A stretch of DNA of 62,319 nt from an uncultured Fidelibacterota bacterium (lineage in GTDB: Bacteria; Fidelibacterota; Marinisomatia; Marinisomatales; Marinisomataceae), in assembly GCA_902578385.1 (NCBI GenBank), contig CACHCR010000001.1:1-62319 (forward strand), given 5' to 3'. The stretch's first letter is position 1. The number at the start of each line of letters is the position of its first letter. The notes under the pieces were generated by a model. That model did not search any database and was not told the origin of the DNA. It saw nothing but the letters and a program-made list of their open reading frames with translations. Both the position numbers and the translations under genes were made by a program. Below, one piece after another: positions 7,010 to 16,198 of this stretch.

Positions 7010-9385
7010 TTAAAAAGTTTGTCCAAATGTAATAGTATACTCCCAACCTTGGGCATTTCCATCACCATTTATATCATCAAAACCATACCCCATATCAAAG
7101 CCTAATTTACCAATACCTGGCATAAAAAACCTAACACCAACTCCGGCAGACTTTTTCATAGAAATTGGGCTAAATCTATCAATGTAAAATGGCTCTGTCA
7201 ATGAGGATGTATTCCATACATTACCCATCTCTCCAAAAGCCATAATATAGATTACCGGATTTTCAGATAACGGGAATCTTAATTCTGTAACAAATCTACC
7301 CATTGAATTACCTCCAACAGCTTGACCTGTAACAGTTTGAGGGCCAATTGCATTGTCAGGGTATCCCCTTAAAGCATTACCATAAGGTATTCCATTACCA
7401 CCCATAATAAATCTTTCATCAAACGGAACAAAGGATTGAATATCATCAACATCAATAGTTTTTATTACTCCAAGCTTTACTGAGTTATAAAGAATAACTT
7501 TTGAAAAAGTTGGTGTAAACCAATCTAATGTCAACATATGTTTTTGAAAATTCTCATTTCCTCCAAGAAATCCGCCTGAATAGGTGTTTTCTAAAATAAA
7601 AGTGGAGCCATTTGTTGGGAATTCAGCTCTGTTTCTGCTATCTCTAGAAAGAACTTGAGAAAGGCTTATACCCCTGGTTTTTTGGAGACCGCCAATATAA
7701 TTATCTATATCGTCCTGCGATCCTTCATACTCTTTTTGCATCACTTTTGCTGACCACATTACCCTAAAAAAATCATCTGGCCATTCTAGTCTTCTTCCAA
7801 AGCTTGCTACTGCACCAGCAACTGTAAAGTCTAGAGGGAAATAATAATTAGTAGATGAACCTCTGAAAGAGTAAAAAAGAGATGCACCAACTAAATAAGG
7901 GCTATCATTTATCATTGGATCTTGAAAACTTACATTCATTGATCTATACTTTGATGGTTCTTGAGTCGTATAAACTGAAAAATTAGTACCTGTACTTAAA
8001 CCAACATTTAGCTTTTGCCCTTTACCTCTAAAATTATCGAACTCAACACCAGCTCCTCCTGTGATACCATACTCACCTGTAAACCCAAGGTTGGCATTAA
8101 TTCTTTGAGTAGATTTTTTTTCTTCTACGACAAAATCAAGATTTACCTTATCATCTGAAATAGGTGTTACATCTGGTATGACATTATCAAAATAATTTAA
8201 AATCCAAATATCTCTTTGACTGCGCATTAATTTTGATCTACTAAACACATCGCCTGGATAAAGTTTTAATTCTCTTCTGATTACATTTTCTCTTGTTTTT
8301 TCATTCCCTGAGACAAATATATTTTCGACATATACTTTATTCCCTTCATTAAAAACAAACTTAACATCTAACGAGTCCTGACCTGCAGGTACAATTTCTG
8401 GAGTAACACTGCTAAAAATATATCCTTTATCTTGATAAGTGCTCATCATATTTTCATAAACAGACTTATCAAATTGCTCTTTAGAATACATATCTCCACT
8501 TTGCATTCCTAGCAATCTATTAAGCTCTTCTTTTTCAGCAATCTGGTTTCCTTCAAAGATAAAATTTCTATAGTAATACTTAGGGCCTTCTTCAATCTCA
8601 ATCTGTAGAGTAAGAGAGGAGTCTTCTTCGTTAACTATCAAAGAATCACTTAAAACTCTGAAATCTCTATGCCCTTCGTTTTGATAGAATGAAGTTAAGG
8701 TTGCTTTATCTTCATTGAAGGTCTTAGGATCATAATTTTTAACCCAAAATGTCCACCATTTTTTTTGCTTTGTATTAGATAATTCTTTTCTAAGCTTACG
8801 ATTTGAAAAGCTATTGTTGCCTTCAAAAACAATGTTTTTCAGCTGATATTTTTTGTTTTCCTTTATTGTAAATAAAATATCTCTAGCGTAATCAACTCTT
8901 ACTATAGTATCTTGGGGAACTACAACAGAAGATGAAACCTCAACATTAAAATATCCATCTTCTTTATAAATTTCTGTTATTTTTCTTGAAGCTTTATCAA
9001 GCGAATTCGGTTTAATTCTTTGACCAGATTTAATTTCAAGTTTTTCCCTAAACCTTGCCTCTCTTACAGTCATGCCTTCAAATAATACCTGATTTAAAAT
9101 AGGACTTTCAGCAACCTTGATTGTTATTTCTACGCCATATTGAGATTCATTATTTAAAACAATGTTTACATCCTCAAATAGGCCTAAATCCCACAATCTC
9201 GTAATTGCTGTTGAAATATCTGATCTTTGAATTTGGGTGCCATCTCTAAGCCCCGCAGAATATTTAATCATCTTGTCAGACGTTGTGGTGTTACCTTCCA
9301 CATTAACACGAGACAGAGTAACCTGTTGTGAAAATAAGCTTGTTATAAAACACGCCAATAAAATAAGTATTTTAAACATCCTCAT
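7010..9385 (-). CDS. bamA: BamA outer-membrane assembly protein (Omp85)
   Basis: A 791-residue precursor with a signal peptide ending near FSQQ (residue 21). It has about five POTRA-type repeats to roughly residue 410, each with 'V...GN......I' strands, and a C-terminal surface-antigen barrel (about 430-791) ending in Phe, the usual outer-membrane signature. BamA is the core insertase of the BAM complex. A second in-frame ATG lies two codons into the gene. The gene starts 3 bases after the uppS stop, and the Skp-like partner follows, so the two work together in outer-membrane protein biogenesis. Confidence 0.95.
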   Translation of the reverse strand: MRMFKILILLACFITSLFSQQVTLSRVNVEGNTTTSDKMIKYSAGLRDGTQIQRSDISTAITRLWDLGLFEDVNIVLNNESQYGVEITIKVAESPILNQVLFEGMTVREARFREKLEIKSGQRIKPNSLDKASRKITEIYKEDGYFNVEVSSSVVVPQDTIVRVDYARDILFTIKENKKYQLKNIVFEGNNSFSNRKLRKELSNTKQKKWWTFWVKNYDPKTFNEDKATLTSFYQNEGHRDFRVLSDSLIVNEEDSSLTLQIEIEEGPKYYYRNFIFEGNQIAEKEELNRLLGMQSGDMYSKEQFDKSVYENMMSTYQDKGYIFSSVTPEIVPAGQDSLDVKFVFNEGNKVYVENIFVSGNEKTRENVIRRELKLYPGDVFSRSKLMRSQRDIWILNYFDNVIPDVTPISDDKVNLDFVVEEKKSTQRINANLGFTGEYGITGGAGVEFDNFRGKGQKLNVGLSTGTNFSVYTTQEPSKYRSMNVSFQDPMINDSPYLVGASLFYSFRGSSTNYYFPLDFTVAGAVASFGRRLEWPDDFFRVMWSAKVMQKEYEGSQDDIDNYIGGLQKTRGISLSQVLSRDSRNRAEFPTNGSTFILENTYSGGFLGGNENFQKHMLTLDWFTPTFSKVILYNSVKLGVIKTIDVDDIQSFVPFDERFIMGGNGIPYGNALRGYPDNAIGPQTVTGQAVGGNSMGRFVTELRFPLSENPVIYIMAFGEMGNVWNTSSLTEPFYIDRFSPISMKKSAGVGVRFFMPGIGKLGFDMGYGFDDINGDGNAQGWEYTITFGQTF

Positions 9386-9388
9386 TAT

Positions 9389-10075
9389 TTACACTTTTCC
9401 ATAAGTTCTGTTTCTGTTTTCATATTCATTAAATGCTTTTTTTAAATCTTCGCTATCAAATTCTGGCCAATTTTTAGCACTTGTATAAATTTCCGTATAT
9501 GCCGATTGCCATAATAAAAAATTACTCAATCTATATTCTCCTCCTGTTCTAATAATTAGGTCAGGATCTGGCAATTCAGGGCAATATAAGTGATTTTTAA
9601 GAATATCTTCATTAATTATTTTCTCTCCACTTTCTATAATTGAATTTATGGCATCAATTATTTCTTGTCTTCCTCCATAACTAAGCGCCAAAGTCAAAAC
9701 TAAACCTGTATTATTTTTAGTTTTCTCAATTGTATATAAAGTAAATTCCCTTGTTTTTTTAGGTAAATCTTCTATCTTTCCAACTACATTAAACCTAATA
9801 TTGTTCCTAAGCATATTTTCTAATTCACCTTCAAGCATCATTGATAATAAGTCCATCAAAGTTTCTACTTCGTCCTTTGGTCTAGACCAATTTTCTTTTG
9901 AAAAAGTATATAAGGTTAAATAAGGTATTTTTTTCTGAACACAAGCATCAATGATTTTTTTGGCAGTTTGAGCACCAACTTGATGACCAAAAACTCTTGG
10001 TTTTTCTTGATTTATTGCCCATCTCCCGTTCCCGTCCATTATAATTGCAAGATGATTCATTAGGGGTGTGCTCAT
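9389..10075 (-). CDS. uppS: isoprenyl (undecaprenyl) diphosphate synthase
   Basis: A cis-prenyltransferase of about 228 residues. IIMDGNGRWA near the N-terminus holds the catalytic Asp, TLYTFSKENWSRP follows, and the C-terminal 'PDPDLIIRTGGEYRLSNFLLWQ' region (split here only for description) is conserved in the family. It extends farnesyl diphosphate to the C55 carrier lipid used for peptidoglycan and LPS. I start at the ATG at 10075, one base after the mrp stop. A TTG four codons earlier (10087) is possible but would overlap mrp. It links the MEP genes of the window to envelope synthesis. Confidence 0.94.
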   Translation of the reverse strand: MSTPLMNHLAIIMDGNGRWAINQEKPRVFGHQVGAQTAKKIIDACVQKKIPYLTLYTFSKENWSRPKDEVETLMDLLSMMLEGELENMLRNNIRFNVVGKIEDLPKKTREFTLYTIEKTKNNTGLVLTLALSYGGRQEIIDAINSIIESGEKIINEDILKNHLYCPELPDPDLIIRTGGEYRLSNFLLWQSAYTEIYTSAKNWPEFDSEDLKKAFNEYENRNRTYGKV

Positions 10076-10076
10076 A

Positions 10077-11183
10077 TTAATGCTCAAGGCTTTTAGCTAT
10101 TTTAATAAAAATATCTGATACGGGGTGTACACTATCAGAAAAAACTAGCGGTTCCCCTTTATCGATTGATTTCATTAAATCTTCTGAATATGGAATTTCT
10201 CCAAGCAAGGGGATTTCAAGTCTTTTACTCTCATTCAACCCACCACCTTTTTTAAATAAATGAAATTTATGACTAAACGACATATCATCATTTAGAGATA
10301 TTTTTTTATTATTAAGATATAATTCAACATCTGGAATTTTTTGATCAGAAATATTTACTTTACCATTTATTTCCATAAATGACATATTTTCAATAACACC
10401 CAATAAAGGTGTTTTTACTTTATTGAACATATCTGCACCTTTTCGAACATCAGTTAAAGCAATGTCATTTGGTGTAGTAACAATTATTGCTCCATCTAGT
10501 GGAATTTTTTGTGAAAGAGTCAATTGCACATCTCCTGTTCCAGGAGGAAGGTCAAGTATCAAGTAATCTAGATCGCCCCAAACAACATCTTTAAAAAATT
10601 GTTCAGTCATTTTAGCGACTAATGGGCCTCTCCAAACTACAGGGGCTTGGTTGCCACTTATAAATCCAAAACTCATTAACTTCAAATTATCTTTTTGAAT
10701 AGGAATTATTTTTTGCTGGTCATTTACTGCTGGGTTTTCATTTACACCCATTGTAATTGGCAGAGAAGGGCCATAAATATCTAAATCTAATAATCCAGTT
10801 TTATGACCTGCTGCTGATAATGCAGCAGCTAAATTTAAAGCAATAGTTGATTTTCCTACACCACCTTTTCCACTAGCAACTGCAATTATATTTTTAATGT
10901 TCCCTTCAACATTTGCATCCTTGTTTGACGTATCTACTGTTTTGCGAGTTGGTTGATCTAAAACCTTAATTTTGAGCTTGTAATTTTCAGTTTTAAGTTT
11001 GTCGGAAATCTCTTGAACTAATTGATTTTTCTTTTCTTCGTTTGAAGAAGAGATAGCAAGAATAATAGTAACAATATTTTTATCAATGACAACTTCTTTA
11101 ACCATACCAAAAGAAACAACATCTCTGTTAAATCCAGGATAATTAATTTGTTTTAATTGTTCTAATATTTGATTTTTATCCAT
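10077..11183 (-). CDS. mrp: Mrp/ApbC-family P-loop ATPase lacking cysteines
   Basis: A 368-residue protein with an N-terminal MIP18-like (DUF59) domain (about 1-85). The Mrp ATPase domain follows, with the deviant Walker A GKGGVGKST near residue 108, DLDIYGPS, DLPPGTGD and the 'IENMSFM' switch. Mrp/ApbC/Nbp35 proteins act as Fe-S cluster carriers, using a C-terminal CxxC pair per subunit to bridge a cluster. Here the region after IENMSF has a stretch of about 35 residues without CxxC, and I find no Cys in the whole protein. Either it has another role or it binds clusters differently. First gene of the envelope operon; 56 bases separate it from the ferredoxin gene. Confidence 0.9.
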   Translation of the reverse strand: MDKNQILEQLKQINYPGFNRDVVSFGMVKEVVIDKNIVTIILAISSSNEEKKNQLVQEISDKLKTENYKLKIKVLDQPTRKTVDTSNKDANVEGNIKNIIAVASGKGGVGKSTIALNLAAALSAAGHKTGLLDLDIYGPSLPITMGVNENPAVNDQQKIIPIQKDNLKLMSFGFISGNQAPVVWRGPLVAKMTEQFFKDVVWGDLDYLILDLPPGTGDVQLTLSQKIPLDGAIIVTTPNDIALTDVRKGADMFNKVKTPLLGVIENMSFMEINGKVNISDQKIPDVELYLNNKKISLNDDMSFSHKFHLFKKGGGLNESKRLEIPLLGEIPYSEDLMKSIDKGEPLVFSDSVHPVSDIFIKIAKSLEH

Positions 11184-11239
11184 TTAATAATATTAGTTGA
11201 TTGTAAAAATAGACAACGAATGTGAAAAATGTTATAAAA

Positions 11240-11536
11240 TTATCTTTCTTGACCGAAGAATGTGTAGTTTTTGTCAATTGATGTTTCATATTCATCGGGG
11301 ACTTCGTCTTCATCATAGATTGCATCTACAGGACATTCCGGTTCACATGCCCCACAATCAATACATTCTTCTGGATTTATATATAATTGCTTGTTTGTTG
11401 CATCATAACCATCTTCCTTGGCTTCTTCGCCTGAACCTTCAGGGTCATCGGGACCATGAATGCAGTCAACAGGGCAGACTTCAACACATGCTGTGTCACA
11501 TGTTCCAACGCAAGGATCTGTTATAATGTATGTCAT
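11240..11536 (-). CDS. two-cluster ferredoxin (7Fe/8Fe type)
   Basis: A 98-residue ferredoxin when started at the ATG at 11536 (MTYIITDP, the typical opening). A TTG at 11575 would add 13 residues unlike the family. The first cysteine group is C-x3-C-x3-C-x3-C-P (residues 9-21) with a further Cys in PVDCIHG. The second, C-x2-C-x2-C-x3-C-P, lies near residues 59-69. An acidic tail follows. Such proteins carry electrons for cytoplasmic redox enzymes; the partner is not evident here. The gene is transcribed away from the MFS gene across only 31 bases. I see no Shine-Dalgarno sequence. Confidence 0.9.
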   Translation of the reverse strand: MTYIITDPCVGTCDTACVEVCPVDCIHGPDDPEGSGEEAKEDGYDATNKQLYINPEECIDCGACEPECPVDAIYDEDEVPDEYETSIDKNYTFFGQER

Positions 11537-11567
11537 AATTAGGTTAATTATACGTAGTTTCAATCCG
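11537..11567. promoter_or_regulatory. short divergent intergenic region between ferredoxin and MFS genes
   Basis: Only 31 bases separate the two outward-facing start codons. The stretch is AT-rich and has no ribosome-binding site on either side. Promoter elements for one or both genes must therefore lie partly inside the opposite gene, or transcripts start very near the start codons. No clear -35/-10 pair could be assigned. Confidence 0.3.
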
Positions 11568-12764
11568 ATGTTCAAACAAAAAAACTTAAATTTATTTCTA
11601 CTATCAGTCCCCTTAATGAATTCGATAGCCAGGGCTATTTATGATGTAGCATTTATATGGCTTGTTTTAGAATTAACCAACTCAGAAAGAATAACTGGTT
11701 TAGTTGCAATGACATCATACTTGCCAGCTATACTTTGCGGACTATTTATTGGAGCAATTGTTGATCTTTTTTCAAAAACCAGAATGATATCATTTGCAAC
11801 AATAATGCAGGGATTGATTTTGACGCTAATTCCAATACTATTTTTTTTCGATATAAAATCTGTTTGGGTTATTGTTTTAATTGCATTTTTTCATAATGCT
11901 TTTGGTCTACCGATGGTACCTGCATTTAATGCCTATCTACCAACACAAATTGAAAAAGATGGACTTTTAAAAGCGAACTCAATTGTAAACATCTCTTGGC
12001 AAACAGCTGTATTAATAGGCCCAATTATTGCTGCACAACTATTGACGGTTTATGATGTGGAAAATTTATTTCTTTTCTGTCTTGTTTTCTATTTCATAGC
12101 TGCTTTTATTACATCCCTTGCTCCTAAAGACAAGGTTGAAAAAGAAGAAATCAATTTTAAAAAGATTTTCAACAAAACAAAGGAAGGTATACTATATCTT
12201 AAAAAACATACAACCTTTGCTTTTATTATTTTGTTAACACTGCTAAGCAACCTATTTGTCATGGGACCTGCTATTGTAGGTATACCAATTTTGGTTAAAC
12301 TTTATTTAGGAGGAACAGCTTCTGATTTTGCACTTGTTGAAGCGTTTGTTGGTCTTGGTATGCTCATTGGAACTGCTACTGTTTATAAAATTGGTCACAA
12401 ATTCAATCATGGGACTTTATTTCTATTAGGACTTTTTATCGATGGCGCAAGTTTTTGCTTTTATTACTTTATTGAAACTATGACACAATTAAACTTTTGG
12501 TCATGTGTTCATGGTATAGGAATTCCTTTTTTAATTATTTCAAGGGTATCTATAATGCAAAAGAATATCCCAGAAAAATTGTTGGGTAGAATATTTGCAA
12601 TCATTTCTGTTTCCATCTTAAGTATGACAGCAGTTTCAAGCGGGATTATAGGTTTTTTGGCTGAGTTCATGAGTATTCATGAAATATTTTTATTGTTCGG
12701 TATTCTCGCTGGATTATGCGGTATTGCAGGGGTATTACATCCTAAGGTTAGATATTTAAACTAA
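11568..12764 (+). CDS. MFS transporter (EntS/MFS_3-like)
   Basis: A 398-residue membrane protein, about 12 hydrophobic segments, started at the ATG at 11568 ([10 protein letters not shown]). The open frame runs back to 11460 inside the ferredoxin gene, but that extension is an antisense shadow. The N-terminus has '[11 protein letters not shown]' and '[12 protein letters not shown]', the motif-A-like loop between helices 2 and 3 seen in the EntS/MFS_3 group of proton-driven exporters. The substrate cannot be told. It converges on the acyltransferase gene with a 9-base overlap. Confidence 0.82.
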   Translation: MFKQKNLNLFLLSVPLMNSIARAIYDVAFIWLVLELTNSERITGLVAMTSYLPAILCGLFIGAIVDLFSKTRMISFATIMQGLILTLIPILFFFDIKSVWVIVLIAFFHNAFGLPMVPAFNAYLPTQIEKDGLLKANSIVNISWQTAVLIGPIIAAQLLTVYDVENLFLFCLVFYFIAAFITSLAPKDKVEKEEINFKKIFNKTKEGILYLKKHTTFAFIILLTLLSNLFVMGPAIVGIPILVKLYLGGTASDFALVEAFVGLGMLIGTATVYKIGHKFNHGTLFLLGLFIDGASFCFYYFIETMTQLNFWSCVHGIGIPFLIISRVSIMQKNIPEKLLGRIFAIISVSILSMTAVSSGIIGFLAEFMSIHEIFLLFGILAGLCGIAGVLHPKVRYLN

Positions 12765-13469
12765 AAGTTCTGATACTCTTTTTTTAGTCAAATCTCTTAA
12801 CTCTTCAACTGTAAGATCTTTATAATCGTCTGGAGTAATTGGTTCTCCGAAAACTGTTATTAGTTTACCTGGATTAACAACCCAACTAGTTCTCACATTT
12901 GCTCGATAAGCTCCAATTAATCCAACAGGTACAATTGATGCTACATTTGTACTCTTTACAAAATGAAATCCACCCTTTTTAAATTCACCCATTTCGCCAG
13001 TAAGAGTTCTTTGCCCCTCTGGTGAAAAAACCATTGAATCACCATCTTTAACTAATATTTTTTCTGCAGCTTTTAATGTTGCTTTTGCCTGATCTGTATT
13101 GTCATGAGTGATAGGATATGCTCCATATCTTTTAACAAAAAATCCAAAAAGTGGCCATTTAAAAATCCCCTCCCAGCCTATAGCATTTACATAATAAGGA
13201 ATTGCACCTCCAAGCATAAAAACATCAAACATAGATTCATGATTAAACATAAAAATATATGGTCCATTTTCTTGTTTAGGAACTTGCCCTTTTACACTAA
13301 AAGATTGAAAAGATACTAACATTAAAAGTTTAGCAGATAAGGGTATTAAAGGATAATATGCATTCCTCATGTGCGTAAAATATGAGCAGACAATACCTAC
13401 GATTAAAAACAAAACAAATATAGGTAAAAATAGAGCAAATACAATTGCAGATATAACTGTTTTTATCAT
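12756..13469 (-). CDS. plsC: PlsC-type 1-acylglycerol-3-phosphate acyltransferase
   Basis: A 237-residue protein with an N-terminal hydrophobic segment (about residues 5-30). The acyltransferase motifs are NHESMFD near residue 75 (HX4D catalytic pair) and FSPEGQRT near 150. The family transfers an acyl chain to lysophosphatidic acid at the inner membrane in phospholipid synthesis. Related acyltransferases share these motifs, so the exact acceptor is inference. It begins 11 bases after the mutY stop, so the two may be co-transcribed. Confidence 0.85.
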   Translation of the reverse strand: MIKTVISAIVFALFLPIFVLFLIVGIVCSYFTHMRNAYYPLIPLSAKLLMLVSFQSFSVKGQVPKQENGPYIFMFNHESMFDVFMLGGAIPYYVNAIGWEGIFKWPLFGFFVKRYGAYPITHDNTDQAKATLKAAEKILVKDGDSMVFSPEGQRTLTGEMGEFKKGGFHFVKSTNVASIVPVGLIGAYRANVRTSWVVNPGKLITVFGEPITPDDYKDLTVEELRDLTKKRVSELLV

Positions 13470-13480
13470 CTCGAGCTATT

Positions 13481-14515
13481 TTAATCTAACTTTTTAAGAA
13501 TATCTAACATTTTGTGGTTTGCTTTTGGCAAAGGGTAATTTTCAATTTCTTGAATATTTATCCATTTATACTGTTGTTTGATTAATAATTTTTTTATTGA
13601 TCTTGGTTTTGAAATAAATAATGATATATCAACACCAAAATGGGAATATTTATGCTTAACATTTCCCAAATATATTGGATTAGATATTGTTAGGTTTGTT
13701 TCTTCTTTTATTTCACGAATGACTGCTTCATATGCATTTTCATTTCTTTCAATTTTCCCCCCAGGAAATTCCCATAAACCTGATAAAAGTTTTGAATTTT
13801 CTCTTCTGGATATTAAAATTTTATTCTGATATTCAATAACTGATACAGCAATATTATATGTAGGAATTTTTTTGGAAATCTTAGGGAGTGGATATAACGT
13901 AGGATTGGATGAAGAGTGAGCCTTACAATCCTTTTTTAACGGGCATTTATTACAGAAAGTTACATTTGATGTACATAACGAACTGCCCAAATCCATCAAA
14001 GCTTCATTATAGTCTCCCGGCCTATCAATACTCTGATTTTTTTCTAAAAATGTAGTGACTCTTTTTTGATTTCGCTTTGTCTTAGATTTAAGTCCTAAAA
14101 TTCTATATCCAATTCTTTCTAAATTTGTATCAATACCAACAAAGGGCTTATGAAAAGCAATGGATAAAATAGTTTTTGCAGTATAGTCACCAACGCCTGG
14201 CAGTTTTCTCAAATCTTCATAATTATTTGGAAACGAAGACTCAATTAATTGAGACGCTTTATGTATATTTTTACATCGGGAATAGTACCCCAAACCTTCC
14301 CACATTTTTAAAACTTTATCATATTCAGCATTTCTTAATGACTTAAGTGTAGGGTATTTTTTCATCCATTTTTTAAAATAAGGGATTACTGTTTTGACCT
14401 GGGTTTGCTGTAACATTATTTCAGCCACCCAAACGCGATAAGGGTTTCTCCCATGTCTCCATGGGAGGTTCCTTTTATTTAAATCAAACCATTTTAGTAG
14501 CTTATTTTGAATCAT
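13481..14515 (-). CDS. mutY: A/G-specific adenine DNA glycosylase MutY
   Basis: A 344-residue protein with both MutY halves. The glycosylase part has WVAEIMLQQTQV (catalytic Glu, about residue 32), the helix-hairpin-helix LPGVGDYTA and GIDTN (catalytic Asp). Cys residues spaced C-x6-C-x2-C-x5-C (near residues 190-206) bind a [4Fe-4S] cluster. The C-terminal NUDIX-like part (about 220-340) includes the 'GLWEFPGGK...' segment and recognises 8-oxoguanine. MutY removes adenine opposite 8-oxoG. It lies between glutamine synthetase (19 bases upstream) and plsC. Confidence 0.95.
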   Translation of the reverse strand: MIQNKLLKWFDLNKRNLPWRHGRNPYRVWVAEIMLQQTQVKTVIPYFKKWMKKYPTLKSLRNAEYDKVLKMWEGLGYYSRCKNIHKASQLIESSFPNNYEDLRKLPGVGDYTAKTILSIAFHKPFVGIDTNLERIGYRILGLKSKTKRNQKRVTTFLEKNQSIDRPGDYNEALMDLGSSLCTSNVTFCNKCPLKKDCKAHSSSNPTLYPLPKISKKIPTYNIAVSVIEYQNKILISRRENSKLLSGLWEFPGGKIERNENAYEAVIREIKEETNLTISNPIYLGNVKHKYSHFGVDISLFISKPRSIKKLLIKQQYKWINIQEIENYPLPKANHKMLDILKKLD

Positions 14516-14534
14516 TAAGCTACAATTTAATAAT

Positions 14535-15545
14535 TTAACTACAAGTTGTATCGATTAAAGCTGCGCAAGCTTTATAAGGGTCTACATTAGAGGCGGGTCT
14601 TCTATCTTCTAAATATCCCTTACCATCATTTGCTACCCCCATAGGGATTCTTATAGATGCACCCCTGTCGCTAACTCCATATTTAAATTCATTGATACTG
14701 CATGTTTCATGGTCGCCTGTTAGTCGCTCTGCATTAGCATCTCCATAAACAGCTATATGTTTATCTATATTTTCACCAAGTTTTTCACATGCATCTTCAA
14801 TAACCTTTAAACCTCCGTCTGCTCTCATTGATTCTGTGCTATAGTTAATGTGAGCCCCAGAACCATTCCAATCACCCTTTATCGGCTTTGGATGAAGTTC
14901 AACTCTCAGACCATATTCTTCTCCTACTCTTTCAAGTAACCACCTTGCAACCCATAATTGATCGCCGACTTCTAGAGCAGGTAGGGGTCCAACTTGATAC
15001 TCCCATTGTCCTAACATTACTTCTGCGTTTATTCCTGATACTTCTAATCCTGCTTCTAAACATAAGTCTAGGTGTTCTTCAATCATAGAGCGAGCAGCTA
15101 CATCTTCAGAGCCAACACTGCAATAGTAAGGTCCTTGAGGTCTTTCAGGAAATCCTTCTTCAGGCCACCCAGCAGGCTGTTTTCCATCCATGAGTGTATA
15201 CTCTTGCTCAATACCAAACCAAGGCTTGTGCTCTTTGAATTTTTCAGCGATTTCTACTAAAGCTGCTCTGGAATTAGATCTATGAGGTGTTCCATCAGGA
15301 TTACAAACCTCATTCATTACTAAAATATTTTCTCCACCACGAATTGGATCAGGACACATCCATACTGGTTTCAACAAACAATCACTATCTCCTCCATCTG
15401 CCTGCAATGTGCTAGACCCATCAAAACCCCATGTTGGAAGCTCTGAAACAGAAGAAACTGCTCCATCTAATACTTTGGTTTTTGATCTTAAGTTTGCAGT
15501 AGGTTCATATCCATCAATCCAGATATATTCTGCTTTTACCTTCAT
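14535..15545 (-). CDS. type II glutamine synthetase
   Basis: A 336-residue glutamine synthetase, far shorter than the bacterial GSI (about 470) and close to eukaryotic-type GSII. It has YIWIDGYEP at the N-terminus, WGFDGSST, the 'EQEYTL' metal-binding segment, GSGAHINYST and GASIRIP. It makes glutamine from glutamate, ammonia and ATP. A purine-rich AAGGGG lies about 5 bases before the ATG. The gene following upstream on the same strand is an Lrp/AsnC regulator, 91 bases away, a plausible controller of nitrogen assimilation. No GSI gene is in the window. Confidence 0.93.
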   Translation of the reverse strand: MKVKAEYIWIDGYEPTANLRSKTKVLDGAVSSVSELPTWGFDGSSTLQADGGDSDCLLKPVWMCPDPIRGGENILVMNEVCNPDGTPHRSNSRAALVEIAEKFKEHKPWFGIEQEYTLMDGKQPAGWPEEGFPERPQGPYYCSVGSEDVAARSMIEEHLDLCLEAGLEVSGINAEVMLGQWEYQVGPLPALEVGDQLWVARWLLERVGEEYGLRVELHPKPIKGDWNGSGAHINYSTESMRADGGLKVIEDACEKLGENIDKHIAVYGDANAERLTGDHETCSINEFKYGVSDRGASIRIPMGVANDGKGYLEDRRPASNVDPYKACAALIDTTCS

Positions 15546-15636
15546 TTTTACCCCTTTTTTTAAAAATTGAAATGGTTAATACTAATAAAATATATTTATA
15601 AAAACAGATAAAAAGAATTAATAATTTATTTAATTA

Positions 15637-16101
15637 CTATTTTTTACCTAATATATTAAGGTCAATTGTGGTTTCTTCCTTATAAGTAGAAAGAACTAGA
15701 TTAGACTGTGTTCTCGAAACACCAGGCCAGTTTTGGATTTCGTACAATAAATCTTCGAGAGCTTGAGAATTTTCCACTCTTACTTTAAGAATATGAGAAC
15801 CTCCTCCTGTAATAGAATGACATTCCATTACAGCTTTACAATTATTTGCTTCTTCTACAAATTTTTCATAGTGGTCAGAGTGTTCACTGACAATGAAAAC
15901 AAAAGCTGTTAGATCTAAACCAGCTTTTTTATGATCTAATATTGCTACAAACTTATTTATAAATCCTTTTTCAGTAAGTTTTTTTATTCTCTCACCTACA
16001 GCAGGAATTGAAAGCTTCACGCTTTTGGCTATATCGCTAGCAGATGCTTTACCATCTTTTTGAACTATCTCAAGTATTGATATATCAATTTTATCTATCA
16101 T
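15637..16101 (-). CDS. Lrp/AsnC family transcriptional regulator
   Basis: A 154-residue protein with an N-terminal winged helix-turn-helix (about residues 3-55, 'DISILEIVQKDGKASASDIA') and a C-terminal RAM ligand-binding domain (about 65-140). These regulators sense amino acids and act as multimers. It lies 91 bases upstream of the glutamine synthetase gene on the same strand. It faces the uncharacterised gene at 16199 across a 97-base AT-rich spacer. Autoregulation and control of the glutamine synthetase are inferences from position. Confidence 0.92.
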   Translation of the reverse strand: MIDKIDISILEIVQKDGKASASDIAKSVKLSIPAVGERIKKLTEKGFINKFVAILDHKKAGLDLTAFVFIVSEHSDHYEKFVEEANNCKAVMECHSITGGGSHILKVRVENSQALEDLLYEIQNWPGVSRTQSNLVLSTYKEETTIDLNILGKK

Positions 16102-16198
16102 AATTAAAATTATTAGCTGAAATTAAAAATAAATTAATAAATTATTGTTACTTCTAATAATATAGTTAATGAATTAATGTTTTACAAAATAAGTAGTT
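16102..16198. promoter_or_regulatory. AT-rich divergent promoter region (Lrp-like gene / 16.2-kb gene)
   Basis: A 97-base spacer between two divergent start codons. It consists almost wholly of A and T with repeated ATTAATAA-like words. These are compatible with a bent, Lrp-bound region, but I see no unambiguous -35/-10 pair or perfect inverted repeat. Confidence 0.35.

Noticed and set aside
15546-15636. Perfect Lrp operator between the Lrp-like gene and glutamine synthetase
   Set aside because: Only AT-rich words without a convincing inverted repeat; too weak to claim a site.
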